Source: Roseicyclus marinus
Lineage (GTDB): Bacteria; Pseudomonadota; Alphaproteobacteria; Rhodobacterales; Rhodobacteraceae
Assembly (NCBI RefSeq): GCF_030163795.1
Contig: NZ_JASJOF010000008.1
Location: forward strand, 1 to 64,000
DNA length: 64,000 bases
Direction of reading: 5' to 3'
The position numbers were made by a program, and so were the translations under genes. Every line of letters begins with the position of its first letter. Positions within the stretch are counted from its first letter, which is position 1. Below, piece by piece: positions 7,815 through 16,919 of the stretch. The notes beneath the pieces were generated by a model, which made no database searches, had not been told where the DNA came from, and was given only the letters and a program-made list of their open reading frames with translations.

Positions 7815-9109
7815 GCCGGCACCGTCCCGGCGCGCAGGCGCCGCAGGTTCGGCAGAAACCGGTCGAGAAAACGGGTGGTTGCGGGCATGAAATGGCTTCC
7901 GTGATGATAACAGGGATCGAGCGATGTGACGATCATGCGCCCCGGGGTGCTGACGCTGTCGTCATAGGCGATGGCGTGGCCGGCGCTGTCGCGCACGAAG
8001 ATCCGGGCGCGCGGTGGCGGGTGGAAATACCCGTGCAGATGCCAGGTCAGATCGGCATCGCGCAGGCCGTCGAGCAAGGCATGAGGGTCGGCGCGGCGTA
8101 CGCCCAGATCGGCGCCGGGTGTCAGCCACCACCACCAATTCGTTTCAGTGGCGGAAAAAGCAACCTCGGGAAGCCAAAGGTCGCTTCGGCTTTCGCCCAT
8201 CGCCACGATGGTGCCGCCTGCCGCCAGATGGGCGGCCAGCCTGTCGCGCCGGGCGATCATCCGCTGGGGCGGCGTGCGGCAGGGCACGAACAGGATGTCG
8301 TCGGGTCTGAGGACGGCGTCGATCCGCTCGGGCGCGATCACGAGGTCGAAAATATCGCGGTACCGCGGCCCTTCGAAGCACTGAATGTGGTAACAGGTGC
8401 CCGCAGTCACGCCGATGAGGCGGGATGTATCCGGTGCGCCGCGCGGTTCGGCAGGTCGGGAAAAGCGGGTCGCATCGGGCGCACGCGTCACGCGCGGGGC
8501 ATCGGCGGGCACACAAGGCCCGCCATCGGCCCAGTCGATCAGATTTGCCCAGATATGCAGGCCAAACCCGTGCAGGGTGGCGATCTGCGCCAGATCATTG
8601 CCTGCATGGCTGAAGATCGCGCCGCCGGACGGGCGGTGCCAGACCCAATCGACGGCCACCCCCTGCCCCAGCGTGTTCAGCACCACCGCCCCCGGAGGCG
8701 GAGGATTTGCGCCCCGCCCGTAGAAACCGGCCACACCCTTGTTTGTTTCCAGATGCTTTGGGTCGACTCCGTCGAAGATCGGGTGGATTACCTGTTGGCA
8801 CAGATCGAAATCCCTGCGTCGCGGTGCACGCATCGGCTGGTAGGGGAAAAGCCCCTCGACCAGAGGACGAACCAGATGACCATTGAAAACCCAGCGCCCG
8901 CCCCGGTCCAAAAACCGCTCCAGCAGAGGGCGTAGGGCCATCATGGCATCCTGATCCAACAGCAGGCCGGTGATCAGCCCGCGATGCGCGCCCAGCGCCG
9001 CCCCGGTCAGTTCAGCCCGCCGCAGGATGGTCACGCGCCCGGAGCGCGCGGCGGTCCGGACGGGTTCGGGAGGGTCGTCAAACCCCGATTGCAGCCAGAT
9101 CACGCTCAT
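7811..9109 (-). CDS. Uncharacterised protein, possible tandem amidotransferase-like folds
   Basis: No confident family. Product of 432 residues beginning MSVIWLQSGFDD. The start at 9109 is chosen over an upstream ATG because it overlaps the ATPase stop as ATGA. Two halves can be seen. About 1-200 contains LLDQDAMMALRPLLERFLDR and GGRWVFNGH. About 215-432 contains VTAGTCYHIQCFEGPRYRD, a RLAAHLAAGGTIVAMGES strand-turn and a TNWWWWL run. Both halves have the look of ThuA or class I amidotransferase-like alpha/beta folds, but no Cys-His-Glu triad is evident. There is no signal peptide. It lies between the ATPase and the last gene of the operon, coupled to both. Confidence 0.7.
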   Translation of the reverse strand: MSVIWLQSGFDDPPEPVRTAARSGRVTILRRAELTGAALGAHRGLITGLLLDQDAMMALRPLLERFLDRGGRWVFNGHLVRPLVEGLFPYQPMRAPRRRDFDLCQQVIHPIFDGVDPKHLETNKGVAGFYGRGANPPPPGAVVLNTLGQGVAVDWVWHRPSGGAIFSHAGNDLAQIATLHGFGLHIWANLIDWADGGPCVPADAPRVTRAPDATRFSRPAEPRGAPDTSRLIGVTAGTCYHIQCFEGPRYRDIFDLVIAPERIDAVLRPDDILFVPCRTPPQRMIARRDRLAAHLAAGGTIVAMGESRSDLWLPEVAFSATETNWWWWLTPGADLGVRRADPHALLDGLRDADLTWHLHGYFHPPPRARIFVRDSAGHAIAYDDSVSTPGRMIVTSLDPCYHHGSHFMPATTRFLDRFLPNLRRLRAGTVPA

Positions 9110-9858
9110 GCGGCCTCTTTTCCGGTGAATGCGGGCAGCATCGCGCTGCGCCCCGACGGATCGGCAGGGCGCACCCACTGCATCGGAACACCGTAGAGTT
9201 CGGCCATCAGGCCGGGCGTGATCATCCGGTCCACAGGCCCCTGCAAGACGGCACCCCCCGGCATCATCAGCACAACATAATCGGCCACGGCCAGCGCGTG
9301 ATTAGGATCATGTGTCGAGAACAAGATCGCCCGGTCCCGGATCCGTCCAAGCGATGCGATCAAGGACAGGGTTCGGGACTGGTTGCCGAGGTCGAGCGCC
9401 GAGGTCGGTTCATCCAGAACCAAGACCCGGGAGCCTGTGGCCAGCGCGCGCGCGATCAAGATCATCTGCCGCTGACCGCCTGACATCCGGTCATAGCGCA
9501 ATTCGGCGAGGTTCTCGGCCCCGACCTGTGCAAGCGCCCCATGGGCGGCCGTCACATCTTCGGGGCCCGGTTGGCCAAAGAGCCCCAGCCGCGCGGCTCG
9601 TCCCATTATAACGACCTCGAGCCCTGAAAGCTTGGCCTGCGATGCGCCGTGTTGGGGAACATAGCCGATGATCGCAGGCGCATGGCGGTGTCCCCGGTCC
9701 AGCGCCTGAAAACCCAGCATCGCCCGCAAAAGCGTGGTCTTGCCGCGCCCGTTCGGCCCAAGAATGGCGGTCGTGCGCCCCTGCGGCACCCCAAGCGTGA
9801 GCCCTTCGAAAAGGCGCAGCGCCCCGAAGGACAGGCTGGCATCCGTCAACCCGATCAT
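9106..9858 (-). CDS. FecE/BtuD-type ABC importer ATPase
   Basis: ATPase of 250 residues for a siderophore, heme, cobalamin or metal-chelate importer. Motifs are Walker A GPNGRGKTTL (residues about 34-43), Q-loop GYVPQHG, signature MSGGQRQMILIARAL, Walker B VLVLDEPTSALD and switch FSTHDPNHAL. The start at 9858 overlaps the permease stop as ATGA. Its own stop overlaps the next start in the same way. Confidence 0.85.
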   Translation of the reverse strand: MIGLTDASLSFGALRLFEGLTLGVPQGRTTAILGPNGRGKTTLLRAMLGFQALDRGHRHAPAIIGYVPQHGASQAKLSGLEVVIMGRAARLGLFGQPGPEDVTAAHGALAQVGAENLAELRYDRMSGGQRQMILIARALATGSRVLVLDEPTSALDLGNQSRTLSLIASLGRIRDRAILFSTHDPNHALAVADYVVLMMPGGAVLQGPVDRMITPGLMAELYGVPMQWVRPADPSGRSAMLPAFTGKEAA

Positions 9859-10910
9859 GGCGCACCCGCCCGGCTGAAATGCTGCCGCAAGAGCACCGCG
9901 AAGACCGGGGCGCCGATCAGCGCCGTCAGCACACCAAGCGGGATTTCGGCAGCCGTAAGCGTGCGCGCCAGAGTGTCGATCACCACGAGATACGCCGCCC
10001 CCAGAAGCGCCGAAGCCGGGATCAGGCGGCGGTGATCCTCGCCCACGATCAGGCGGGCGGCGTGCGGCACGACAAGGCCGATCCAGCCGATCACGCCCGC
10101 CACCGCCACCGACGTGCCGGTCATCAGCGCCACCGCGCCGAAGATGAACCAACGTTCGCGGTCAGGGTTCACGCCCAGCGACCGGGCCTCTGCCTCGTCA
10201 AGGGCCAGCAGATTGAGGCGGTAGCGCAGCGCCCAGACAAGGATCAGCCCGAAGGCCATTCCCGGAACGGCCAGACCCAGCCGGGGCCATGTCGCCGTCG
10301 CAAAGGACCCCATCAGCCAGTAGACGATGGCCGGAAGCGACGTGTTGGGATCGGCCAGGAACTGGAGCACCGACACAAGCGCGGCAAAGAAGGCCCCCAC
10401 CACCATACCGGCCAGAATGACGGTCAGAACCTCCGTCCGGCCGTCGATCCGCGCAAGAAGACCCACGAGGATCAGGGCCAGAAGCCCGAAGCCGAAGGAC
10501 ATGCCCAGCAGAACCACACCGTGAAAGCCGAGCAAGATCGCCAGCGCACCGCCGAAGGCGCCGCCTTGGCTGATCCCCAGAACCTGCGGACTGACCAGCG
10601 GATTGCGGAACACGCCTTGCAACGCGGCCCCGCCCACCGCCAGCGCGGCACCCGACAGGGCCGCCAGCAAGACACGCGGCAGGCGCACCAGTTCGACGAT
10701 GCGCGCCTCCATCGTTTCGGGACTGCCGGACAGGTCTTGCGCCCGCGCCCAGAGGATTTCGAGGATCCGACCGAAGGGGACCTCGAAGCGTCCCGCGCTG
10801 ATGGCATAGAGCATGGTAAGAACCAATCCCGCCGTCAGCACGGGAAAAACGCCTGGCCGCAACGAAAATAGCCCGCGCCGGGGGGCGGCATCTTGGGATG
10901 TGAGGGTCAT
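9855..10910 (-). CDS. FecCD-family ABC importer permease
   Basis: Polytopic inner-membrane permease of 351 residues, the normal size for the BtuC/FecCD/FhuB family. It shows the family's conserved VRLPRVLLAALSGAALAVGG near residues 72-90, the GGAALQGVFRNPLVSPQVLG turn, and a C-terminal GVITALIGAPVFAVLL-type ending. This family works as a homodimer with two ATPase copies, and only one permease and one ATPase gene are present here. It is coupled by ATGA to genes on both sides. The substrate cannot be read from the sequence. Confidence 0.85.
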   Translation of the reverse strand: MTLTSQDAAPRRGLFSLRPGVFPVLTAGLVLTMLYAISAGRFEVPFGRILEILWARAQDLSGSPETMEARIVELVRLPRVLLAALSGAALAVGGAALQGVFRNPLVSPQVLGISQGGAFGGALAILLGFHGVVLLGMSFGFGLLALILVGLLARIDGRTEVLTVILAGMVVGAFFAALVSVLQFLADPNTSLPAIVYWLMGSFATATWPRLGLAVPGMAFGLILVWALRYRLNLLALDEAEARSLGVNPDRERWFIFGAVALMTGTSVAVAGVIGWIGLVVPHAARLIVGEDHRRLIPASALLGAAYLVVIDTLARTLTAAEIPLGVLTALIGAPVFAVLLRQHFSRAGAP

Positions 10911-11977
10911 TGGGCTGCGAATTGCGCGTAATTGGCCTGACCGCCCTGCATGTCCATCCAGAGGATCTCGTCGATTTCGGCGTCGGTCAGGTCGTGATCG
11001 TAGAGGACGCGATAGGCCGCGCGCATTTCCGCCCGCAGGTCATAGTCGAACAGGTCCGGATGCAGCAGTTCGGCGGTCCAGATCCAGGTCAGCGGGCTTT
11101 CCTGGTTCGGCGGATCCCAGCGATAGCCTCCCAAAGGCATCTTGTAGATGCGGCCGTTCCGGGCGGCATCGGTCATCGAGAGGATCGGATCGTTCAGGAT
11201 GCGGTCGATGGTCAGATCGGCTTCGAAGGAATTGAGAAAGATGACATCGGGATTCCAGGCTGCGACCTGTTCCACGCTGACATCGGCCCAGCCGCCCACC
11301 ATCTCTTCGGCGGCGTTCCGGCCGCCGGCGAGGCCATGATACCAGGCGTTGTAGTTGTTCTCGGTTCCCGAGGCCCGCAGGTTTTCCATTGCCCGCAGGA
11401 GATAGAGAACCGTCGGACGGTCCTCTTGGGCAAGCCCGGCGGTGCGCGCCTCGAGCTCGGCCTGCACCTGTGCGCGCCAATCGATCAGCGCCTCGATACG
11501 TTCGGGGCGGCCCATCGCGGTCGCGGCCATCGTCATGTAGTCGCGCGTCCGCTCCTCGGTGCCATACATGATGGTCATCAGGTTCAGCCCGGCATTCGTG
11601 ATCGGATCGACGTAATCGGGGCCGCGCCCGGCCCACTGGATCACAAGGTCGGGATTGACCCGGGCCAGTTCCTCGACATTCGGGATGAAGTTCGGCGCCG
11701 TGATGTCGGAGGGGATATCCTGCGCTTCTGGAAAGATGCGGCCCAAAATGCCCTCGAGGATCGCGGATTTCGCGGTCGGGTTCATCCCGACAAGCCGGTC
11801 GGTCGCGCCGTCGATGGCGATCAGCGTCGAAGCCATGGGGATCGGGATCGACGCGATCCGCTCCGCAGGTGCGGGCAAGGCAACCTCGCGGCCTTCGTGG
11901 TCGGTGAACAGGATGGGATCGGCCAGAGCCGGAGTCGCCGTCAGAACGGCGATTGAAAGATAGGACAGGAGGCGCAT
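10907..11977 (-). CDS. Periplasmic metal-chelate/cofactor-binding protein
   Basis: Solute-binding protein of the FepB/BtuF class, 356 residues, with signal peptide MRLLSYLSIAVLTATPALA. The start at 11977 is preferred because GGAAGGAT precedes it and a signal peptide follows directly. Family landmarks include LFTDHEGREVALPAPAERIA at the mature N-terminus, NVEELARVNPDLVIQW and WNPDVIFLNSF. It is the first gene of the five-gene operon. The ligand is undetermined: ferric siderophore, cobalamin or an oxyanion/metal complex are all possible. No cobalamin riboswitch was recognised in the leader. Confidence 0.8.
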   Translation of the reverse strand: MRLLSYLSIAVLTATPALADPILFTDHEGREVALPAPAERIASIPIPMASTLIAIDGATDRLVGMNPTAKSAILEGILGRIFPEAQDIPSDITAPNFIPNVEELARVNPDLVIQWAGRGPDYVDPITNAGLNLMTIMYGTEERTRDYMTMAATAMGRPERIEALIDWRAQVQAELEARTAGLAQEDRPTVLYLLRAMENLRASGTENNYNAWYHGLAGGRNAAEEMVGGWADVSVEQVAAWNPDVIFLNSFEADLTIDRILNDPILSMTDAARNGRIYKMPLGGYRWDPPNQESPLTWIWTAELLHPDLFDYDLRAEMRAAYRVLYDHDLTDAEIDEILWMDMQGGQANYAQFAAQ

Positions 11978-12373
11978 CAAAGGATCCTTCCGCGGTGGAC
12001 CCGGCCCTTGCGCTGGCGGCCATGACGGAAAGATCGGCTCGGCAACGAGGGCGCTGGGTCGGTTGAACAGGACCTGGCGATGCGGGCGAGCCGGTGCTTG
12101 GCGCGTTATTCCTACTTTTTCTGTCAACTACTGTCAACGTGTCCCGTTCGACGTCACCGGAACGCGAGAGCGGGTCGGCCAAGCCCCTTTCGGAACAGGG
12201 CGCGGATGCATGGAAAGGTCAGTCGGACGGAGGGGGTTGATGCCTCCGCTGCCCTTGAGGCGCGCGTCATGTCAGGGTTGGCATGAGCGCAGGGTCACCG
12301 CAGCGCAGGACGGCACCCCGAGCGAACCCGAGCGATCTGGCCCTGCCCCGCGGGATTCGTGCCCTTTGCCCCG
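11978..12373. other. Intergenic region of 396 bp before the metal-transport operon
   Basis: Nothing protein-coding is convincing here. It holds the candidate promoter at 12109-12137, followed on the minus strand by a leader of about 130 nt before the first ATG. The half nearest frcA (12138-12373) contains no clear terminator, repeat or RNA gene that I can recognise. Confidence 0.5.
12109..12137 (-). promoter_or_regulatory. Candidate sigma-70 promoter with doubled TTGACA
   Basis: On the minus strand TTGACA (12137-12132) is followed after 17 bp by TAGGAA (12114-12109). A second TTGACA occurs 10 bp downstream (12127-12122), so the box sits in a short direct repeat TTGACAGTAG / TTGACAGAAA. The repeat may double as a regulator site. 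Transcription would begin about 125 nt before the operon's first ATG. Confidence 0.5.
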
Positions 12374-13150
12374 CTATGCCGCGACCACCTCTTCGGGCTT
12401 CATCGCACCCGTCATCAGGGCGACCGCATCGGACATGCTGATCGCCTTGGGATCGACAACACACAGCCGCCGCCCGAGGCGGTGGATATGGATGCGGTCG
12501 GCCACCTCGAAGACATGGGGCATGTTGTGGCTGATGAGCACGACCGGCGTGCCGCGCGAGCGCACGTCCTGAATGAGATCCAGCACCTTGCGGCTTTCCT
12601 TGACCCCAAGCGCGGCGGTGGGTTCGTCCAAGATGATGACCTTGGACCCAAAGGCCGCCGCGCGTGCCACGGCGACACCCTGCCGCTGGCCGCCCGATAG
12701 CGTTTCAACCGCCTGGTTGATGTTCTGGATCGTCATCAGGCCGAGGTCGGACAGCTTTTCGCGGGCGAATTTCTCCATCGCCTTCTGATCCAGCAGGCCG
12801 AACCATTTGCCCATGATGCCGGGTTTGCGCAACTCACGCCCACAGAACATGTTGTCGGTGATCGACAGCGCCGGGCTGAGGGCAAGCGTCTGGTAGACGC
12901 ATTCGATCCCCGCCTCGCGCGCCTGCAGGGGCGAAGTATAGCTCACCTCGCGTCCTTCCAGCGTGATGGTCCCCTCATCGGGCACGGTCGCGCCGGAAAT
13001 CGCCTTGATGAGCGAGGATTTTCCCGCGCCATTGTCGCCGATCACCGCCAGGATCTCGCCCGGCATCAGGTCGAAATCGGCATGGTCGAGCGCCGTGACG
13101 CGGCCATAGCGCTTGACGAGGCCTCGGGCCTTGAGAAGGGGCTCGCTCAT
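12374..13150 (-). CDS. frcA: Fructose-type sugar ABC transporter ATPase
   Basis: Single-domain sugar-importer ATPase of 258 residues. Relatives in this class such as RbsA have two fused domains; FrcA-type proteins have one. Walker A is GDNGAGKSSLIKA, signature LSGGQRQGVAVARA, Walker B VIILDEPTAALG and switch LISHNMPHVFE. The start at 13150 overlaps the permease stop as ATGA. Upstream are frcC and frcB and then a divergent ROK repressor. Fructose is inferred from similarity to the Sinorhizobium FrcBCA system; ribose or another monosaccharide is possible. Confidence 0.8.
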   Translation of the reverse strand: MSEPLLKARGLVKRYGRVTALDHADFDLMPGEILAVIGDNGAGKSSLIKAISGATVPDEGTITLEGREVSYTSPLQAREAGIECVYQTLALSPALSITDNMFCGRELRKPGIMGKWFGLLDQKAMEKFAREKLSDLGLMTIQNINQAVETLSGGQRQGVAVARAAAFGSKVIILDEPTAALGVKESRKVLDLIQDVRSRGTPVVLISHNMPHVFEVADRIHIHRLGRRLCVVDPKAISMSDAVALMTGAMKPEEVVAA

Positions 13151-14223
13151 GCCGACACCTTTCTGATCCATTGGTCGATGGCGACCGCGATGATGATGAG
13201 CCAGCCGATGGCGAAGACCTGCCAAAGCACGTCCACCCCGGCAAGCCGCAGGCCCGACTGGAACACACCCACGATCAGCGCCCCGAAAAGCGCCCCCATG
13301 ATCGAGCCGCGCCCGCCGAAGAGCGAGATACCACCGATCACCACGGCGGTGATGCTTTCCAGATTGCCTTCGTAAAAGCTTTGCGGAGAGATCGATCCGA
13401 CCCTCCCGATCGAGGCCCAAGCCGCGAGCGCACAGATGAAACCGGCCAGCATGTAGACCTGCCGCAGCGTCCGGTCGGTGCGGATGCCCGCCAGTTCGGC
13501 CGCCTCCTTGTCGTCACCGATCATGTAGACATGCCGACCCCATGCGGTCTTGTTCAACACATACCACAGCGCCACGAAGACGAGGATCATCAGGATCGTG
13601 CCAAAGGTCAGGCGCGCATCCCCGATCTGGATCGTGTTGCCAAAGAATTTCAGGAGCGGCGCGGTCGCGTCGATATCCGCCCCGCGGATCGATTGCGCCC
13701 CCGACAGCCAGAGCACCAAAGCGAAGAACACGTTCCATGTGCCCAGCGTCGCGATGAAAGGCGGCAATTTGATCTTCGTCACCAGCCAGCCATTCAGATA
13801 GCCCGCCGCAATCCCGCCCGCGAAACTGACCAGCAGCGCGATGGGCGCAGGAACCCCGAATTGCACGGCAAGCTTGCCCGAAATCACGCTCATCAAGACC
13901 ATGATCGCCGCAACGGAAAGATCGATACCGGCCGTCAGGATGATCAGCGTCTGCGCTGCCGCGAGGATGCCGATGATCGAGACCTGCTGCAGGATCAGCG
14001 ACAGGTTGAAGGGCGAAAAGAACCGTTCGCCTGCGATCACGCCGAACACCGCGATGGACGCGACCAGAACGATCACCGGCACGAAGGTCGGGTTTGCGTG
14101 CAGCACATGCTGGATCGTCCCGATCACGCCCCGGGGCGCATGGTCGAATTCGGCCAAGGTCGTGGCGCTGGTTTTCAGCCTCGCCTCGTAATCCTGGCCA
14201 CCTGGTTTCGGGGTGTCGGACAT
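13147..14223 (-). CDS. frcC: Fructose-type sugar ABC transporter permease
   Basis: Permease of the RbsC/FrcC family, 358 residues, with about ten hydrophobic segments. The start at 14223 (MSDTPKPGG) is preferred to ATGs upstream because GGAGACCG precedes it. Conserved pieces include ILTAGIDLSVAAIMVLMSVI and the GGISLFGGRGSIMGALFGAL loop, typical of carbohydrate-uptake class 2 permeases. It forms a coupled pair with frcA and is separated from frcB by a strong hairpin. Confidence 0.85.
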   Translation of the reverse strand: MSDTPKPGGQDYEARLKTSATTLAEFDHAPRGVIGTIQHVLHANPTFVPVIVLVASIAVFGVIAGERFFSPFNLSLILQQVSIIGILAAAQTLIILTAGIDLSVAAIMVLMSVISGKLAVQFGVPAPIALLVSFAGGIAAGYLNGWLVTKIKLPPFIATLGTWNVFFALVLWLSGAQSIRGADIDATAPLLKFFGNTIQIGDARLTFGTILMILVFVALWYVLNKTAWGRHVYMIGDDKEAAELAGIRTDRTLRQVYMLAGFICALAAWASIGRVGSISPQSFYEGNLESITAVVIGGISLFGGRGSIMGALFGALIVGVFQSGLRLAGVDVLWQVFAIGWLIIIAVAIDQWIRKVSA

Positions 14224-14314
14224 GTCACGGTCTCCGGCCATCGGGTTGCCATGTTGCCATGGCAGGGCACATCCGGACAACACCGGACGGCTCAGGGGAT
14301 GGAAAGTTGGGGAG

Positions 14315-14351
14315 GGGCGGCATGCGCGACAGGGTCCGCGTCATGCCGCCC
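14315..14351 (-). promoter_or_regulatory. Hairpin between frcB and frcC
   Basis: The perfect 10-bp arms GGGCGGCATG (14315-14324) and CATGCCGCCC (14342-14351) can fold between the two genes. There is no T-run, so it is not a classic terminator. It may protect the frcB part of the message and give more binding protein than permease, as seen in many binding-protein operons. Confidence 0.55.
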
Positions 14352-14366
14352 GGCTAGGGCTGGGCT

Positions 14367-15398
14367 TCAGCCCCAGCAGAGGTCCAGCGCCTCGGCCGAG
14401 GTGATCGACTCCACGCCGTCGACCGGCTGGTCCGTCACCAGCATCACGCCGGTGTTGAAGAACTCGAGCCCTTCGGTGTTGGCAGGCATCGTGCCGTCAT
14501 TGGCATGGGCGATGATCGCCTCGATCCCCAGCGACGCCATGCGCAGCGGGAATTGCATCGCGGTCGCCCCGATCACGCCTGCGGCCACGTCGCGCACGCC
14601 CGGGCAACCGCCATCGACCGACACGATCAGCGCCTGATCGGCGATCCCGAAGGCGCTCAGCGCCTCGTAGGCACCGGCAGCGGCGGGTTCGTTGATCGTG
14701 TAGACAAGGTTGATGCCACTGTCGATCTGCAGCAGGTTTTCCATCGCCGTGCGGCCACCCTCGGCGCTGCCGTTGGTCACGTCATGACCGACAATGCGGG
14801 CGTCATCCTCGTCGCCGATGCGGGTCGGATCGTTCACCTCGATCCCGAAACCGGTCATGAAGCCCTGGTTGCGCAGGTAGTCGACCGACACCTGCGACGG
14901 GTTGAGGTCGAGCGTCGCGATCCGGGCGTCGGCTGCGGCATCGCCCATCGTGGCGGCGGCCCATGCGCCGATCAGGCGACCTGCCTCGAAATTGTCGGTG
15001 GCGAAGGTTGCGTCGGCCGTATCCGCGGGCTCGAACGGCGTATCCAGCGCGATAACCAGCAGCCCCGCATCGCGCGCCTGGGTGATGACTGGCTCCAGCG
15101 CGCGGCTGTCGGAGGGTGTGATCAAGATGCCCGAAGCACCGGCCGCGATGCAGGTCTCGACAGCGGCAACCTGGCTTTCCACGTCGCCATCGATGGCGCC
15201 GGCATAGGTCTGCAGCGTGATACCTGCGGCTTCTGCGGCCGCTGTCGCGCCTTCGCGCATCTTCACGAAGAACGGGTTGGTGTCGGTCTTGGTGATCAGG
15301 CAGGCAGTCACATCGCCGCTGGCCTGCGCTTGCGCCATCCCGGTGAATGCAACGGCGGCAGCGCCGCTCAACAGGAGCGTCTTGAGGGTATTCGTCAT
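14367..15398 (-). CDS. frcB: Fructose-type sugar-binding periplasmic protein
   Basis: Periplasmic binding protein type I, 343 residues, with signal peptide ending GMAQAQA (about residue 26). Family landmarks are [19 protein letters not shown], the [20 protein letters not shown] turn, [11 protein letters not shown] and the C-terminal [13 protein letters not shown]. It belongs to the FrcB/RbsB class of monosaccharide receptors. It heads the frcB-C-A operon, and its promoter region contains the 41-bp dyad shared with the divergent repressor gene. Confidence 0.85.
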   Translation of the reverse strand: MTNTLKTLLLSGAAAVAFTGMAQAQASGDVTACLITKTDTNPFFVKMREGATAAAEAAGITLQTYAGAIDGDVESQVAAVETCIAAGASGILITPSDSRALEPVITQARDAGLLVIALDTPFEPADTADATFATDNFEAGRLIGAWAAATMGDAAADARIATLDLNPSQVSVDYLRNQGFMTGFGIEVNDPTRIGDEDDARIVGHDVTNGSAEGGRTAMENLLQIDSGINLVYTINEPAAAGAYEALSAFGIADQALIVSVDGGCPGVRDVAAGVIGATAMQFPLRMASLGIEAIIAHANDGTMPANTEGLEFFNTGVMLVTDQPVDGVESITSAEALDLCWG

Positions 15399-15471
15399 GG
15401 TTTCCTCCCAGAAATACGGTCAGGCGGCTCTTGCCCCCTTCACCCGCTGAACATGCGCTCAGGCCTGCGGG

Positions 15472-15512
15472 CCTGTCAATAAATAAATCACTCTTATTTA
15501 ATAATTGACAGG
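15472..15512. promoter_or_regulatory. 41-bp dyad operator between frcB and the ROK repressor
   Basis: The perfect 9-bp outer arms CCTGTCAAT (15472-15480) and ATTGACAGG (15504-15512) enclose an A/T-rich centre that is itself mostly symmetric, giving 16 of 20 matched pairs about position 15492. Each arm contains TTGACA read outward, so both divergent -35 boxes may lie inside the operator. Repressor binding would then shut both promoters. Confidence 0.65.
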
Positions 15513-15550
15513 AGGCCCGGAACACCCAAGATGCATGTGGGAGGAAAGCC

Positions 15551-16753
15551 ATGAAGGACGCGCCAGAACCACTCCGCGCCATGCCGCAGGCCGATGCGCT
15601 GGGCACGAACCAGTCCGGCATGCGCGCTCAGAACGAGCGCCTTGTGCTTACGCTGATACGACGCCATGGCGCGCTCTCCAAATCCGAGATCGCGCGCCTG
15701 ACCGGCCTGTCGGTCCAGACGGTTTCGGTGATCATGCGCGCGCTGGAGGATGAACGCCTGATCCTGCGCGGCGAACCGCAGCGCGGCCGCGTCGGGCAGC
15801 CTTCGGTACCGATGAAGCTGAACCCGCGCGGCGCTTTTTTCCATGGGCTCAAGATCGGCCGCCGCTCGGTCGAAATGGTGCTGACTGATTTTCTCGGCAC
15901 GATCCTAGAGCGTCGCCTGCGCCAGCACGATTACCCGGACTACGACTCCGTCTTGCGCTTTGCCCTCGAAACCGCCGGGGATCTTGTCGGCGCACTCTCC
16001 GCAGACGAACGCCAAAGGGTTGCGGGGCTGGGCATCGCGATGCCCTTCGAGATCTGGGGATGGGCGACGGTGATCGGGGTGCATCCCGAAGCCATGACCC
16101 CGTGGAAAGAGCGCGATATCAAACAGGATTTGTCCGCAGCGCTTGCCCTGCCCGTCTTTCTGCAGAACGATGCGACGGCTGCGTGCAGCGCGGAGCTGGT
16201 GTTTGGCACGCATGAGCAGCCATCGGATTTCCTTCATTTCTACGTCGCCTTTTTCATCGGCGGAGGCGTCGTGCTGGACGGACGCCTGTTTCAGGGGCCG
16301 ACCGGCAACGCGGGCGCAGTTGGCTCCATGCCTGTACCCGACCGGACCGGCAGGATGCGCCAACTGATCGACCTCGCCTCGCTCGTGACGCTGGAAAAGC
16401 GCCTTCAGGCCAAGGGCATCGATGCGTCATGCCTGTGGACCTCGTCCGAAGCTTGGCCGCTGCCCGAGGACATCCTGGCGGATTGGCTGGACGAGGCCGC
16501 CCAAGCCATCGCGCATGCCGTGCACGGAGCACTCGCCGTCCTCGACTTTTCCGCCGTCAAGATCGACGGCTGGATGCCGCAAGAGGTGCGCTGCGACCTT
16601 GCCTACCGTGTCGCCTCCTACCTGCGCGACCACGACCTGACGGGCCTCGTCATGCCCGACATTCAGGAAGGCAGCATCGGCCCCGACGCCCGCGCGCTGG
16701 GCGCGGCAAGCCAACCGCTGCTGGCAAGATTCCTTGTGGCCTACCTGCGCTGA
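15551..16753 (+). CDS. frcR: ROK-family transcriptional repressor of the sugar importer
   Basis: Repressor of 400 residues in the NagC/XylR/Mlc class. A winged helix-turn-helix (about 25-85, with SKSEIARLTGLSVQTVSVIM) is followed by a sugar-kinase-like domain. QNDATAACSAELVFG and the glycine turn FFIGGGVVLDGRLF match the ROK fold. The CxCGxxGC zinc-binding cluster of typical ROK proteins is missing, which is common in this subgroup. A GGAGGAAAG ribosome site supports the start. It probably binds the dyad 40 bp upstream and is released by the imported sugar. Confidence 0.85.
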   Translation: MKDAPEPLRAMPQADALGTNQSGMRAQNERLVLTLIRRHGALSKSEIARLTGLSVQTVSVIMRALEDERLILRGEPQRGRVGQPSVPMKLNPRGAFFHGLKIGRRSVEMVLTDFLGTILERRLRQHDYPDYDSVLRFALETAGDLVGALSADERQRVAGLGIAMPFEIWGWATVIGVHPEAMTPWKERDIKQDLSAALALPVFLQNDATAACSAELVFGTHEQPSDFLHFYVAFFIGGGVVLDGRLFQGPTGNAGAVGSMPVPDRTGRMRQLIDLASLVTLEKRLQAKGIDASCLWTSSEAWPLPEDILADWLDEAAQAIAHAVHGALAVLDFSAVKIDGWMPQEVRCDLAYRVASYLRDHDLTGLVMPDIQEGSIGPDARALGAASQPLLARFLVAYLR

Positions 16754-16919
16754 CGCGACACTCGCGTGATGGCCAAGCGGACCTGAGGGTTTTGTACCTG
16801 ACGGCCTGGGAACGCGACCCGTCACGACTGACTGCCCCAAACGGCCATCCGCCGCCAATGTCGACGGACGGCGCGTTTTGCGCAACGGTCCAAGCGAGAT
16901 TACAGCAGTCTGGAAGCTG

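Noticed and set aside
11978-12108. Cobalamin or molybdenum-cofactor riboswitch in the leader of the importer operon
   Set aside because: I could not find a B12-box-like or Moco-type consensus in the leader; the identification would be a guess.
16754-16919. Small RNA or extra gene between the ROK repressor and tRNA-Phe
   Set aside because: No plausible start, stem or terminator was found; readings there are short and without coding character.
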